64,000 bases of DNA from Halomonas litopenaei (GTDB taxonomy: Bacteria > Pseudomonadota > Gammaproteobacteria > Pseudomonadales > Halomonadaceae). The notes under the pieces are model-generated. The model was not told where the DNA came from and did not search any database. It saw only the letters and a program-made list of their open reading frames with translations. A program made the position numbers and the translations under genes. Below are positions 10,201 through 17,787 of the stretch, piece after piece (position 1 is the stretch's first letter; the number at the start of each line of letters is the position of its first letter). The DNA lies in NCBI RefSeq assembly GCF_017303055.1, contig NZ_JAEKJT010000001.1:620001-684000 (forward strand), read 5' to 3'.

Positions 10201-11018
10201 CCCCAGTAGAACTTGCAGGGATTGAGCAGGCACAGCACTACCTCGCAGACCCCGGAGAGAGCCGCGAGAACTTCAAGAGTCTGCTGTGGCAGCGACGAGA
10301 TGCCGAACACCACGATACGCGGCGGCAGCTCGTCGGGACGCTGCTGCAGGGTCTCTGCGGCGGCCTTGAAACGCTGATGAATGGCGCCACGATGGGTGTG
10401 ACGCAGGCCGTCCTCCAGGGAGTCGCCGATCATGCGCCACAGGGCGGGTTGCCAGCGCTGCTCTTCTGGCATCGGTATGCGGCGATTGCCGGGTAGAACC
10501 AGGCTGTCGTCACCCTTTTCCCAGGCGCTCAGCCAGTCTGCCCGGTATACCTGATACTGGTCGAACAGGTCGGCCAGGCGCTCCGCCAGCTGGTAGTGCT
10601 TGCGGCGCTCATCATCGTCGCGCAGATAGCGTTCCAGAGGGGCGAACAGCGGATCCATCAACGCCTTTGGTAACAGCTCCATCAGACGCCAGCGCAGTCG
10701 GCTCTTGTCGAAGGGCGACGTCGTGGGCACTGTACCTGGTCCTTCGACATCCTCGATGACCGCACGATAGGCCTGCCACTGTAGCCGTGCCGGCAGCGCC
10801 ACATCCGTTCCCAGACAGATACCGTAGCCGGGAGCGCCCTGACGCTCGGCGATAGAGGTCTTGAGCCATTGTGCAATGCCGTTGCTCTGCACCAGGAAAA
10901 GTGTACGTGCGAGCGGATGGAGGGGACGGCGACCGAGCCATTTCAGCGTCAGATCGCGCAGGTCTTCCATGCGGTTGCCCTGCAGGACAATCATCCCGGA
11001 GGCGGCTGTATCGGTCAT
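7209..11018 (-). CDS. recC: Exodeoxyribonuclease V subunit gamma (RecC)
   Basis: 1269 aa. The start chosen is the ATG at 11018, preceded by AAAGAGAG; an in-frame extension to 11105 has no good ribosome site. RecC is the scaffold and Chi-recognition subunit: an inactivated SF1 helicase with a nuclease-like fold. The N-terminus reads IVLQGNRMEDLRDL and continues into the family's LFLVQSNGIAQWLK segment; later HICHSPQRELEVLHDQLLA and VVLLGMNDGAYPRQ are typical. It heads the recC-recB-recD operon, with both junctions overlapping by 4 nt. The order is the usual one in Pseudomonas- and Halomonas-type genomes. Confidence 0.95.
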   Translation of the reverse strand: MTDTAASGMIVLQGNRMEDLRDLTLKWLGRRPLHPLARTLFLVQSNGIAQWLKTSIAERQGAPGYGICLGTDVALPARLQWQAYRAVIEDVEGPGTVPTTSPFDKSRLRWRLMELLPKALMDPLFAPLERYLRDDDERRKHYQLAERLADLFDQYQVYRADWLSAWEKGDDSLVLPGNRRIPMPEEQRWQPALWRMIGDSLEDGLRHTHRGAIHQRFKAAAETLQQRPDELPPRIVVFGISSLPQQTLEVLAALSGVCEVVLCLLNPCKFYWGEIIETQEVLRRHVRQRRREGMPADLHQSLEHLHLHAHPLLAAWGKQGRDYLQLLSEHDHTDVEAMSALLDGAVDLFLEPPTEHLLGQLQDDILNLRPLSETQQTWPALDPEQDGSIRFHICHSPQRELEVLHDQLLASFAADPTLEPRDIMVMVPDINDYAPYIDAVFGQFAPGERRHLPYHVADQQQRHREPLLVALETLLSLPRMRFRASEILDLLDIPAVRERFGLGEGDLPTLQRWIREANVRWGLDAAQRAELGLPEHDELHTWRFGLERMLMGYAVGEAEDSGDDWLEVVPYDEVAGLDAALVGPLYRLIMTLSELRQLLSAPRPAADWDRVLSTMLERTLTPSTSAEQTLMGRIQASLETWQEEITSAAVTTDLPLAVVRESWLSRIDDPQLSQSFMMGRITFATLMPMRAIPFRQVVLLGMNDGAYPRQATAMDFDLMAMRGHYRAGDRSRRDDDRYLFLEALLSARERLTISWCGRSPQDNGEKPPSVLVGQLRDHLAKGWRLPGQPPHAQRSLADDAKMADALLEALTAQHPLQPFGAAYFQADSRLFTYADEWQDLHAASGSTMDTAAGGATRAAANSPGAAVDSTAPHGPHGADSATNGLGPWQPEGPLQLSHLAGLLRDPVEALFQQRLSTSMRDDNVLNDDDEPFGFAGLAAWQQREALVQPIGQQLAHRPDDPASLSELIDRQVLRQQRAGHYPPAPVGPVIRHRLLERIPAALEAYRALLARYPYALEIAPRVSHDSGLTLEASRLAADDDTQALTLRLEDTLTQLHADRPLSLGERQGEKLGEKASADASAEVARIVLLTSQIHQGEHFNWRQILRHWPAHLALQTLYPGAVTHLVSPSGQLTIPGMTRAQAEQRLNRLMERWQHAMQRATPTHPDIAFHALEAYPAADDPDWPPPDLASDPKLRTSWENRWERLAERSPLMLREFPTLEALVTAPDFADATRELYADLHTWISRARQSPLAVAPATQGNRHSAKGAKA

Positions 11019-11144
11019 GGCTTGCTCTCTTTGCGGCGCGGGAAGGCCTGTGGCGGAGGCCTGCGTCGTGACTGTCTCGGCATAGCCTAATAGATGCAGC
11101 GCCAAGGATCATCTGCGGGCAGTCACGCTGCGACAGATCGTCGG

Positions 11145-11372
11145 CTACTTCGGGTCACGTCGACGCTGGCGTTCGCCGAAGAGCAGCCAGATGCATAGGG
11201 CGGCGACCAGATAGACCACGAGGGGAATGGCCAGGCCGTAGGCCAGTACCTTGAAGGAAAAGTCGTTTTTGACAAAGAGGAACAGCAGAAGCACGGGGAA
11301 CCAGCAGAGAGCGATGCCTTGCGCGAGCTTCTTTAGTGCGGTGATAACCACCGACGGAGCCTTGTCCTGCAT
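11145..11372 (-). CDS. Small two-helix membrane protein, unknown
   Basis: 75 aa. Two hydrophobic helices at about residues 19-34 and 42-66 are followed by a basic tail (GERQRRRDPK), so both termini are probably cytoplasmic. I do not recognise a family. It lies just upstream of recC on the same strand, separated by 126 bp. The compact size, clean topology and codon use like the neighbours argue that it is a real gene, but no function can be assigned. Confidence 0.55.
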   Translation of the reverse strand: MQDKAPSVVITALKKLAQGIALCWFPVLLLFLFVKNDFSFKVLAYGLAIPLVVYLVAALCIWLLFGERQRRRDPK

Positions 11373-11504
11373 TTACGCCTCGTCATATCCATATGGGCTG
11401 AAGAATTCTCCTGCCATGTCTAGGGGCACCTTGTGCACCCCAGTCGTCATGCACCGCAGCCATCAGGCACCGCAGCCATCGTGCACAGAATGCTCGCACC
11501 CGCG

Positions 11505-11828
11505 CTAGTCGGTCTCTTTCGGAGGTGGCGGGAAGGCACGCTGTATCTCTCGTTGGTTGGTATGACACACCTCGAGAGGAAAGTGCGATTCGATCCAGCG
11601 GGTAAAGCGCTGGCCTTGCATGGTTTTACGCTGTGCGCCTAGCCCGCGGCACAGGTTCAAGGCATTTCCTACCTCGCCGCCGACGATAATGACCTTGAAC
11701 AAGGTGCCGGCAGAGTAGCACATGACCGCATGAGCAGGCCGGTGTGGGCGGCTCACGTCCTTCACTTCGAAGTCGTGGACGTGATCGGTGTATTGGTATT
11801 CGGGGAAGTCGGAGAGTGCACCTAGCAT
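11505..11828 (-). CDS. Hypothetical protein
   Basis: 107 aa, soluble, with three cysteines (VMCYSAG, NLCRGLG, EVCHTN) and a basic/proline-rich C-terminus. An AAGGAG Shine-Dalgarno stands ahead of the ATG (…CAAGGAGCCATG, with the start at the inner ATG). I do not recognise a domain. It is on the same strand as its unknown neighbours, separated from them by non-coding DNA, and is probably monocistronic. The reading frame is plausible but has no independent support. Confidence 0.4.
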   Translation of the reverse strand: MLGALSDFPEYQYTDHVHDFEVKDVSRPHRPAHAVMCYSAGTLFKVIIVGGEVGNALNLCRGLGAQRKTMQGQRFTRWIESHFPLEVCHTNQREIQRAFPPPPKETD

Positions 11829-12308
11829 GAATCATGGCTCCTTGTGCGGTGTCTTCACGTCATCCGTGACGTGAACAGCGAAGGACTGCGTCAGGTTGCC
11901 CAGGGGCAATGGCTTGGGGCTGTTTGCCCGCTTGCCTGGGGTCGATAATGCCAGAGCTGGCGTCACGATCAATCACCAGGCAAGAGGACTTCCTGCGTCA
12001 TGGCCTGGAGACAGTGTGACGGGACTCAGCGGTTCCGGGCCAGCGGCGTTGGCGGGTGGCCCGCTGCCACGAAACAGCAGGACCGGTTCTGGTCGTGCGA
12101 GCAGGAAGCGCGAGCAGGAAGCGCAGTCGCGACCGGACTGAGCTTCCGCTTCGGTAGGCCACTTTAGTGGGGCTTTGCTGCGTGCTCCGAGTTCCGCAGG
12201 TCGAGTTCTTTGCCTCGTTTCCTGTGCCCCGTTCCTTGTGCCCCAGGGCCTCTCAGGGTCTCCCGGAGCTCAAGACAGTTCGACTCGTCCCGGTGCAAGC
12301 GGTAACGC
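11829..12308. other. 480-bp intergenic region without a convincing gene
   Basis: No frame here has a recognisable product. A plus-strand frame at 11896-12141 is rich in G, A, R and S and looks like noise. A short direct repeat, GCGAGCAGGAAGC, occurs twice near 12103-12128. The left part presumably carries the promoter of the minus-strand gene ending at 11505. Confidence 0.5.
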
Positions 12309-12668
12309 TTAGATGAGCTCTTCGATGTTGTCGACGGTGGGCTCGAGGATGAGCTCGCCAGTGCCTTGCTTTACCACGCGGTTAGGTTCGATAAAGCAGG
12401 TGACGAGGCACCTGGCGCTCTCGCCACCGTCGGAGATGGTGTAGGTCTTCTTGGTCGATACAACACGACCCTGGACGAAGACCAGGCTTGTCTTTCCTTC
12501 TTCTTCCGCGGTGAAGGGCAGTTCAAGCAGTTCGTCTGTGCCGGGTACTTCCAGCAAGGTATCGATCTGATGTTCGGGCATGTCCAGCGGTGACGGTTTC
12601 AGCGTCAGGGGTTCGAGAGACTTTGTGTTGAGGGAGTCTGTGAGTTGGAACATCAATCGGTAGTTCAT
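12309..12668 (-). CDS. Hypothetical protein
   Basis: 119 aa from the ATG at 12668, preceded by AGGACGAGAC; an extension to 12737 is possible but has a weaker start. The protein is acidic and soluble. It begins MNYRLMFQLTDSL and has alternating hydrophobic and polar segments suggestive of beta strands (TSLVFVQGRVVSTKKTYTI, ARCLVTCFIEPNRVV). I recognise no family. It is the last gene before the mobile-element block and points away from it. Confidence 0.5.
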   Translation of the reverse strand: MNYRLMFQLTDSLNTKSLEPLTLKPSPLDMPEHQIDTLLEVPGTDELLELPFTAEEEGKTSLVFVQGRVVSTKKTYTISDGGESARCLVTCFIEPNRVVKQGTGELILEPTVDNIEELI

Positions 12669-12959
12669 GTCTCGTCCTGGTTGGTTTCCTTCCGGCGTAG
12701 TGCCTTCACACGCCTGTTCCCTGCGGTGCTCACTCACCCTCCGCGGCGCTGAGGACCTGGCCGATCTAGGAGGTTCCCGACCATGGCTACAACGCCTGCA
12801 GTATCAGTGACTTAAGAATTATACAGCGAGCGCTCCTTGTATAGCATTTGTGATGCGTCAGGGCTAATACTTTATGCCGAGGCGGGCAGAAGCTGGCTGG
12901 CACAGCCAGGGCTGGGCGTGTTGCATCACCCCCTTTCGAAGGGTGGGGCTGTGTCGTGG

Positions 12960-12984
12960 TGACCTTCCCCCTGAAGCCGGTCCA
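12960..12984 (+). repeat. Left inverted repeat of the IS3-type element
   Basis: The 25-bp terminus begins TGACCTTCCCCCT. Its partner is 14138-14162 on the opposite strand, with 13 perfect outer bases and further matches inside. Confidence 0.85.
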
Positions 12985-13037
12985 CCAGCAATGTGATTTT
13001 TTCGCTACGTTTTATCCTGATAGCCGGAGATCTCGCG

Positions 13038-13303
13038 ATGAAGCGCAATCGACATACTGAAGAGCAGCTCATCACCAGCCTCAAGGCCCATGAGCGGACG
13101 TCTCAGTGCCCAAGTTGGCTCGGCAGAATGGCGTCACCGAGCAGACCAGCTATCGCTGGAAGGCCAAGTACGACGGTATGGAGGTATCGGAGGCCAAGCG
13201 TCCACGGGAGCTGGAGGCAGAGAATGCCCGCCAGAAGCAGCTGCTGGCGGAAAGCGCTCTTGATAATGCCGCTCTCGAGGAGATCAAGTCGGGAAAGTGG
13301 TGA
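13038..13303 (+). pseudogene. IS3 transposase orfA, frameshifted
   Basis: It starts MKRNRHTEEQLITSLKAHE, the typical N-terminus of IS407-group OrfA (helix-turn-helix plus leucine zipper). Near 13094 the frame breaks: one base appears to be missing after the CATGAG codons. The downstream half (VPKLARQNGVTEQTSYRW, then DGMEVSEAKRPRELEAENAR) continues in the +1 frame to a TGA at 13301-13303, which overlaps the start of orfB as in intact elements. The product would be truncated, so it is called a pseudogene. Confidence 0.85.
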
Positions 13304-14102
13304 CGCCCGAAGCCAAGCGGCGCGCGGTAACGCACCTGGTGGCAGACGGCTGGCTCAGCCAGCGACATGCCTTTCGATCGCTGGGCCTGCCACGATCCGT
13401 GGCCCGCTACCAAGCGATGCCGCACGACGATGAGCCACTTCGGGCGCGACTGAACGCCTTAGCGACCTGCCATCCCCGCTACGGCTACCTGCTGTTGCAC
13501 GCTCTGTTGCGACAGGAGGGGCTGGTGGTGAATCGCAAGCGAACTTACCAGCTGCACGTGAGGCTGGGCTTCAGGTCCGCACCCGGCGGCCCAGGCGACT
13601 GGTGCGGCCAAGAGCGGCGATGCCGTGTCCAGACGGGCCCAACCAGCTCTGGTCGATGGACTTCGTCTCGGATTAATTGGCCTCGGGGCGACGATTCCGC
13701 GTGCTCAACATCGTATACGCCTTCAACAGAGAGCGTGTTGGTCAACTGGTGTACACGTTCATTTCCGGACGTCGCTTGGCCAAGTTCCTGGACGAGGTAG
13801 CGCATCAGCGCTCGCTGCCCGCGTAGATTGTCTGCGATAACGGCCCCGCACTGACCAGCAAGGCGATGTTTTTCTGGGCGTGTGAGCGGAAGATCACGCT
13901 GTCCTTCATCCAGCCGGGCAAGCCGACACAGAATGCCTTCATCGAGAGCTTCAACGGCAAGTTCCGCGATGGATGTCTTAACCAGCACTGGTCTTTGAGC
14001 CTGTCCGATGTCCGATATGAAATCGACCAATGCAGGACCCACTACAACCATGTTAAGCCGCATAGCCCGCTGGGCTATCTGGCACCCGTCGCCTATGCCT
14101 AG
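13297..14102 (+). pseudogene. IS3 transposase orfB (DDE integrase), broken
   Basis: The N-terminal part reads TPEAKRRAVTHLVADGWLSQ to about 13556. A frameshift then moves the coding frame, which continues as GLQVRTRRPRRLVRP, PNQLWSMDFVSD, then an in-frame TAA at 13674-13676 and a TAG at 13824-13826. The DDE residues can be traced: D in SMDFV, D in CDNGPAL and E in FIESFNGKF. The C-terminus HSPLGYLAPVAYA ends at 14102. One frameshift and two stops mean the integrase is dead. Confidence 0.88.
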
Positions 14103-14137
14103 TGGTGTGCATGAAGGAGCGGTTCCCACATTATGGT

Positions 14138-14162
14138 TGGACTGAAACAAGGGGGAAGGTCA
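14138..14162 (-). repeat. Right inverted repeat of the IS3-type element
   Basis: The complement of the left end, terminating GGGGGAAGGTCA. Directly beyond its last base begins the reading frame of a serine-recombinase C-terminus, showing that the element sits inside or against that gene. Confidence 0.85.
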
Positions 14163-14398
14163 CTGTCGCTCGCAAGGACTATGACGACAGGCGTAGACGG
14201 CAGTCTGAGGGAACAGAGAAGGCCAAAGATAAAGGGGCCTACAGGGGCCGTCCTGTGAATGAAGCGTTGCATCAGAGGATCAGGGAGCTAAGAGAGAAAG
14301 GCTTCAGTATCAGAAAGACGGCTGAGCTTGCAGGGTGCGGGGTATCGACGGTTCAGCGAGCACTGATGAATGCCACTGAACACAAGTCATTGCAGTAA
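14163..14398 (+). pseudogene. C-terminal fragment of a serine recombinase (resolvase/invertase)
   Basis: About 78 aa remain: VARKDYDDRRRRQ, EKAKDKGAYRGRPVN and a C-terminal helix-turn-helix (GFSIRKTAELAGCGVSTVQRAL). This is the helix E hinge plus DNA-binding domain of the resolvase/invertase family (Pin, Tn3 resolvase type). The catalytic N-terminal domain with the nucleophilic serine is absent; I find no trace of it left of the IS3 element. An open frame starts at 14102 inside the IS, but that start is fortuitous. The fragment shows that a recombinase once lay at this site. Confidence 0.82.
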
Positions 14399-14533
14399 GT
14401 TATCGTCATCAATGCTCTTAAAGTCCAGGTGCGACGTTTTGCCCGGGTTGCTGCAGCACAGCCCGCTTTCCCGAGACATTCCCTGCAGCGGTACGATGAC
14501 CCTTCGACTCACAGGAAAGTAGGGGGGTAGGGA

Positions 14534-14944
14534 ATGTTCAATTCAGGGGATGGAGTTATCTTGCTGGGCGACTCGACCAGTCATGGCGGAACGGTCGTCA
14601 CTGCCCAGGCAAACTATCTCGTTAATGGTACCCCGGTTGCAGTAGTTGGCGATATGGTGGCTTGCCCACAGAAGGGACATGGTGTCTGCCCCATCGTCGA
14701 GGGGCATCCAACCTTTACCGTAAATGGTAAATCTGTTGCCTTCCACGGCTGTCACACCGCCTGCGGAGCAACGCTGCTCTCTTCCATGAATGGCGTGCAT
14801 GCGCTAGGCGATAATCGCCAGCCTTCCGCACAGGCCCTCTACGACTCAGCGGTAGCACAACGACGACAGTACGCTGGTGCTGGAATCCGGCAGTCCTTCG
14901 CCAATACTGAACCTGCTGAGGCTCCCTGTAACCATCCTGATTAG
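14534..14944 (+). CDS. PAAR-domain protein (type VI secretion spike tip), N-terminal half of a split effector
   Basis: 136 aa with a purine-rich Shine-Dalgarno (AGGGGGGTAGGGA) before the ATG. Residues ~3-85 form a PAAR domain: GDSTSHGG, VNGTPVAVVGDMVACP, HGVCPIVEG, FTVNGKSVAFHGCHTACGA. The conserved His and Cys residues would bind the zinc at the cone tip that sharpens the VgrG spike. The frame ends CNHPD at a TAG (14942-14944). Without that codon it would run on in the same frame into the toxin domain below, so this is probably the front half of one 378-residue PAAR-toxin effector. No VgrG or T6SS structural gene is in this window. Confidence 0.85.
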   Translation: MFNSGDGVILLGDSTSHGGTVVTAQANYLVNGTPVAVVGDMVACPQKGHGVCPIVEGHPTFTVNGKSVAFHGCHTACGATLLSSMNGVHALGDNRQPSAQALYDSAVAQRRQYAGAGIRQSFANTEPAEAPCNHPD

Positions 14945-14968
14945 GCACTGGACCTGGCTGCGTTCATC

Positions 14969-15670
14969 GTGGATGAGATTCAGAGGAATGTCGTGTCTCG
15001 GCCAGGCCGGATGATGTCACTCTGGAACGGGCAGAGTAGCGAGCTTTCCATTGATATATTCACGCAAGAGATGGACAGCATGGGGGGTGAGTACCCAGCG
15101 CTGGCGAATATCCGCAACTTCTTGATGCCGAAAGCTCCTAGTGGGATATTTGCTCTTGCCCTGTGGACGTTTATGGTGAGAGAAAATGGTGATTGGGACC
15201 ATAAAAGGAGAATAAGCCGGAATGATAATTTTGCTTCACTCGGTAAGTCCTCCTATCGATACCATCACAAATACGGTGAGTACGAGTACTACTACGATAT
15301 ATGGGCCAATATCCATTACGGCTATGTCAGCCTGTGCTGTGGCTTCTCCGAAGGGTTGATGCTGGATGGTGCTGGGCTTGAGCAGATTGGCTCCGACACT
15401 CTGCATGATGACCAGGAAGTCACGTCTAGATCGGAGATTCCTAGCGGGTTGCCTTGGCCTTTGCCTGATTGGCTTAGCCCGCGTACCTATGACGATGTGA
15501 CAGATAATCTCTCAGTACGCCTGGGGTTCGAGCTATACCACGAATACCCTGACCCTTCAGCGCTTACTGCTGATATCGTGATGCAAAAAATAGCCTCAGC
15601 ACCTTACCCAATCAGGAAGGATTCGAAAATTCGTCACGACTGCGCATTGGCAAGAAGCCGGAGAATATAA
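14969..15670 (+). CDS. Polymorphic toxin type 44 domain protein (C-terminal half of a split PAAR effector)
   Basis: 233 aa from a GTG at 14969. It resembles the polymorphic toxin type 44 (Ntox44) domain: WDHKRRISR, YEYYYDIWANIHYGYVS, GFSEGLMLDGAGL and the C-terminal VRLGFELYHEYP segment are the parts I match. It is in the same frame as the PAAR gene and separated from it by one amber codon; the residues between them (ALDLAAFIVDEIQRNV) look like ordinary linker and toxin start. There is no good Shine-Dalgarno before the GTG, so separate translation is doubtful. The catalytic activity of this family is not asserted here. GC content falls through the gene, suggesting acquired DNA. Confidence 0.75.
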   Translation: MDEIQRNVVSRPGRMMSLWNGQSSELSIDIFTQEMDSMGGEYPALANIRNFLMPKAPSGIFALALWTFMVRENGDWDHKRRISRNDNFASLGKSSYRYHHKYGEYEYYYDIWANIHYGYVSLCCGFSEGLMLDGAGLEQIGSDTLHDDQEVTSRSEIPSGLPWPLPDWLSPRTYDDVTDNLSVRLGFELYHEYPDPSALTADIVMQKIASAPYPIRKDSKIRHDCALARSRRI

Positions 15671-15673
15671 GCA

Positions 15674-16144
15674 ATGAAAAAGAGAGTCATCGGGGGTGCC
15701 GTACTGCTGCTTGTTAGTAGTCTGTTAGTGTATCTATGTCCAAGACAAACTCCCGATGACGTCTTGGTTAGGATGCAGGGGATATTAAATGAACTTGAAG
15801 AGATGTATGATGGTGAGATGATCTTAATACGGTCATATAATGCGGAACCCGATGGTCTTGATAGTGAAGGAGTTAAATGGATTCGGAGAGAAATGCGGGA
15901 GGCGGGGCTAAATATCGTTTCGCTTAGTTGCTCTGAATATAGCTGCCTATCTGTTTATGATATTGATAGGTGGCTTGTGATCTTTGGCGACTATATGTAT
16001 TACAAGTATGACTCTGATAGCATGACTGAAGAAATAATAGTAGATAGCGTCGAGAAAGCCATAGAAGAAAACACTGATGTCCATTACGCCTTCTGCGAGA
16101 GAACCGAAGTCGAACACTGGTTCTACTGCGAGAACAACCATTGA
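15674..16144 (+). CDS. Putative immunity protein, membrane-anchored
   Basis: 156 aa, starting 4 nt after the toxin stop. The N-terminus has MKKR followed by a hydrophobic helix (residues ~6-22), then a hydrophilic acidic domain with paired cysteines (SCSEYSC, FCERTE, YCENNH). The position before the cysteine of VYLC is Leu, not Gly/Ala/Ser, so it is not a good lipobox; a signal anchor is more likely. The acidic domain would face the periplasm, where disulfides could form. It is markedly AT-rich compared with the core genome. The position right behind a toxin gene implies an immunity role; I do not recognise the family by sequence. Confidence 0.6.
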   Translation: MKKRVIGGAVLLLVSSLLVYLCPRQTPDDVLVRMQGILNELEEMYDGEMILIRSYNAEPDGLDSEGVKWIRREMREAGLNIVSLSCSEYSCLSVYDIDRWLVIFGDYMYYKYDSDSMTEEIIVDSVEKAIEENTDVHYAFCERTEVEHWFYCENNH

Positions 16145-16369
16145 ATGCAATCATATGACAAGTAAAGGAAGCAACCGATACATTGACAGTACTCACCTAC
16201 GACATCGAGGACATGCTTTCTCTTTAAAAGAAGCTGGGAAAACGGAAGACTCATAGGGTCAAGTATCACACAAAAAGAAAACAGGAAGATGCGCCAGGAT
16301 CTTCTAAGTCCGGGGGACGTCCTGTAAGCCTCGAAGATGATCAGGAGGGTGTCTTGGTGACAATATCCT

Positions 16370-16552
16370 TTGATGAGCTGGCCTAGATTAACGTCGCATT
16401 ACTTAAAGTGGTTGGCTTCAAGAAGCGCTATTGTATGCTATGGGATAGTATGTGGCTATGCGGTGGCTCTTATCATTGGTATGTCAGTCATGATGTTAAA
16501 TATAGAAATCACCAGAAAAAATAAACCAATTCACTTTGCCACCTTCTCTTAA
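16370..16552 (+). CDS. Possible small membrane protein (doubtful)
   Basis: About 60 aa, beginning with TTG-ATG. It has one long hydrophobic helix (CYGIVCGYAVALIIGMSVMML) and a short basic tail. There is no clear Shine-Dalgarno, and the start overlaps the end of another broken frame. It could be a small immunity-type membrane peptide or chance coding in AT-rich DNA. Confidence 0.2.
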   Translation: MMSWPRLTSHYLKWLASRSAIVCYGIVCGYAVALIIGMSVMMLNIEITRKNKPIHFATFS

Positions 16553-16708
16553 AAGAGGGTGGGGGTCTACAAAAGCTCAAAACGTCCCAGCGTTCTTGAA
16601 GAGACCCCCATCGGCTCCCGTACCCCCCCTCTTGAAATATCTCAAAGCTCTTCACTACGGGGCTGTCCTTGGCTTCCTGTGAGCCCTTATAAGCCCCTCT
16701 ATTCTTAA

Positions 16709-16714
16709 GCTAAG
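16709..16714 (+). repeat. Target-site duplication, left copy (GCTAAG)
   Basis: The six bases GCTAAG directly before the left end of the IS481 element are repeated directly after its right end (17788-17793). This fixes the exact borders of the insertion. Confidence 0.9.
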
Positions 16715-17787
16715 TGTTGTGTCTCGGATGTTCAATTGACAAAAAGAAGCTATCCTTTGATAGCCGCCCGTGGGCTTCTCCGTCAATTCATCCAGGAGCA
16801 TGGCCGTGGATATCAAACTTCATAAACAAGCGACGACGACCCCAAAGATCCGCGCTGAGATCCAGGCGGCTCCCGCTCACATTACCGATACGGCGCTGGC
16901 GGAGCGCTTTGGTGTCAGTGACATGACGATACGTCGGTGGCGGCACCGCGACGATGTCTATGATCGCCCCCACACCCGTCACAACCTCAAGGCAACGCTC
17001 AACCACGAGCAGGAAGAGGTGCTGATTGCGGCACGCGAATTCCTTCGTCTCGGGCTCGACGACCTGCTCGTCGTCGCCCAGGAGTTCTTGCACCCCACGC
17101 TATCCAGAGCGGCGCTCCACCGGATGCTGAAACGCCGCCAGGTGCCCACCTTGGCCCAATTGGCTAAGAAGGACCAGGAGGGCAAGAAGGACGCCCCCAA
17201 GCCCTTTCGAGACTACGAACCGGGCTTCCTCCATATCGATATCAAGTATCTGCCGCAGATGCCTGATGAGACGCAGCGCCGCTATCTGTACGTTGCCATC
17301 GACCGAGCTACGCGCTGGGTCTATCTAGAGCTACGCTCCAGCCAGGCAGCACGCGATGCTGAAGCGTTTTTTCATCGGGTCGTTGAGAAGGCCCCGTTCA
17401 AGGTCCAAAAGGTGCTGACGGACAATGGCAAGAGCTTCACGGATCGCTTCACCTCTGGTGGAGAGCGCAAGCCCACCGGACAGCATCCGTTTGACCAGGC
17501 ATGTGCAGCGCACCACGTGGAGCACCGCCTGATTCGACCGGGCCACCCTCAAACCAACGGAATGGTCGAACGCTTCAATGGCCGTATCAGTGACGTCTTA
17601 TCGACGCGTCGCTATGTCTCTGGAGAAGACCTGGAGCAAACGCTTAAACGGTACTGCTGGCTGTACAATCATCACATCCCGCAGAAGGCATTGAAGCACC
17701 AGGCCCCAATTTCTGCGATGAAAGACTGGCAGAACCGGCGTCCCGAACTATTCACCAAGCGCGTAATTAATCATCCGGGACCTGACA
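16715..17787 (+). mobile_element. Intact IS481-family insertion sequence, 1073 bp
   Basis: The ends are TGT...ACA inverted repeats: left 16715-16737 (TGTTGTGTCTCGGATG...) and right 17765-17787, whose complement reads TGTCAGGTCCCGGATG... About 17 of 23 bases match, including the CGGATG core. Direct 6-bp copies of GCTAAG flank it. One uninterrupted transposase fills the element. Perfect target repeats and an open frame suggest a recent, probably still active insertion. Confidence 0.93.

Larger units (their letters stand above)
12960..14162 (+). mobile_element. Decayed IS3-family insertion sequence (IS407-like)
   Basis: The element is bounded by imperfect inverted repeats: left 12960-12984 (TGACCTTCCCCCT then GAAGCCGGTCCA) and right 14138-14162, whose complement begins with the same TGACCTTCCCCCT. 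About 19 of 25 positions match. The 1203-bp length, the overlapping orfA/orfB layout and the protein likeness fit the IS407 group of IS3. No direct target repeat flanks it (GTGG before, CTGT after), so one flank has probably been rearranged. Both transposase frames are broken, so the copy should not move by itself. Confidence 0.85.
16145..16714. other. AT-rich debris between the immunity gene and the IS481 element
   Basis: No intact gene is evident. Broken coding-like stretches are visible: one from ATG 16154 (MTSKGSNRYIDSTH...) ends at a TAG after ~33 codons, and a different frame then reads HTKRKQEDAPGSSKSGGRP... to LVTISFDELA and stops near 16386. A third frame (about 16373-16552) encodes a single hydrophobic helix. 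A C-rich stretch lies near 16620. This looks like one or two decayed accessory genes, possibly further immunity or effector remnants. Confidence 0.45.

Noticed and set aside
11896-12141. 81-codon plus-strand frame
   Set aside because: Low-complexity G/A/R/S composition, with a short internal direct repeat and no ribosome site.
12956-14166. Target-site duplication around the IS3-type element
   Set aside because: The flanking tetranucleotides differ (GTGG and CTGT), so no duplication is claimed.
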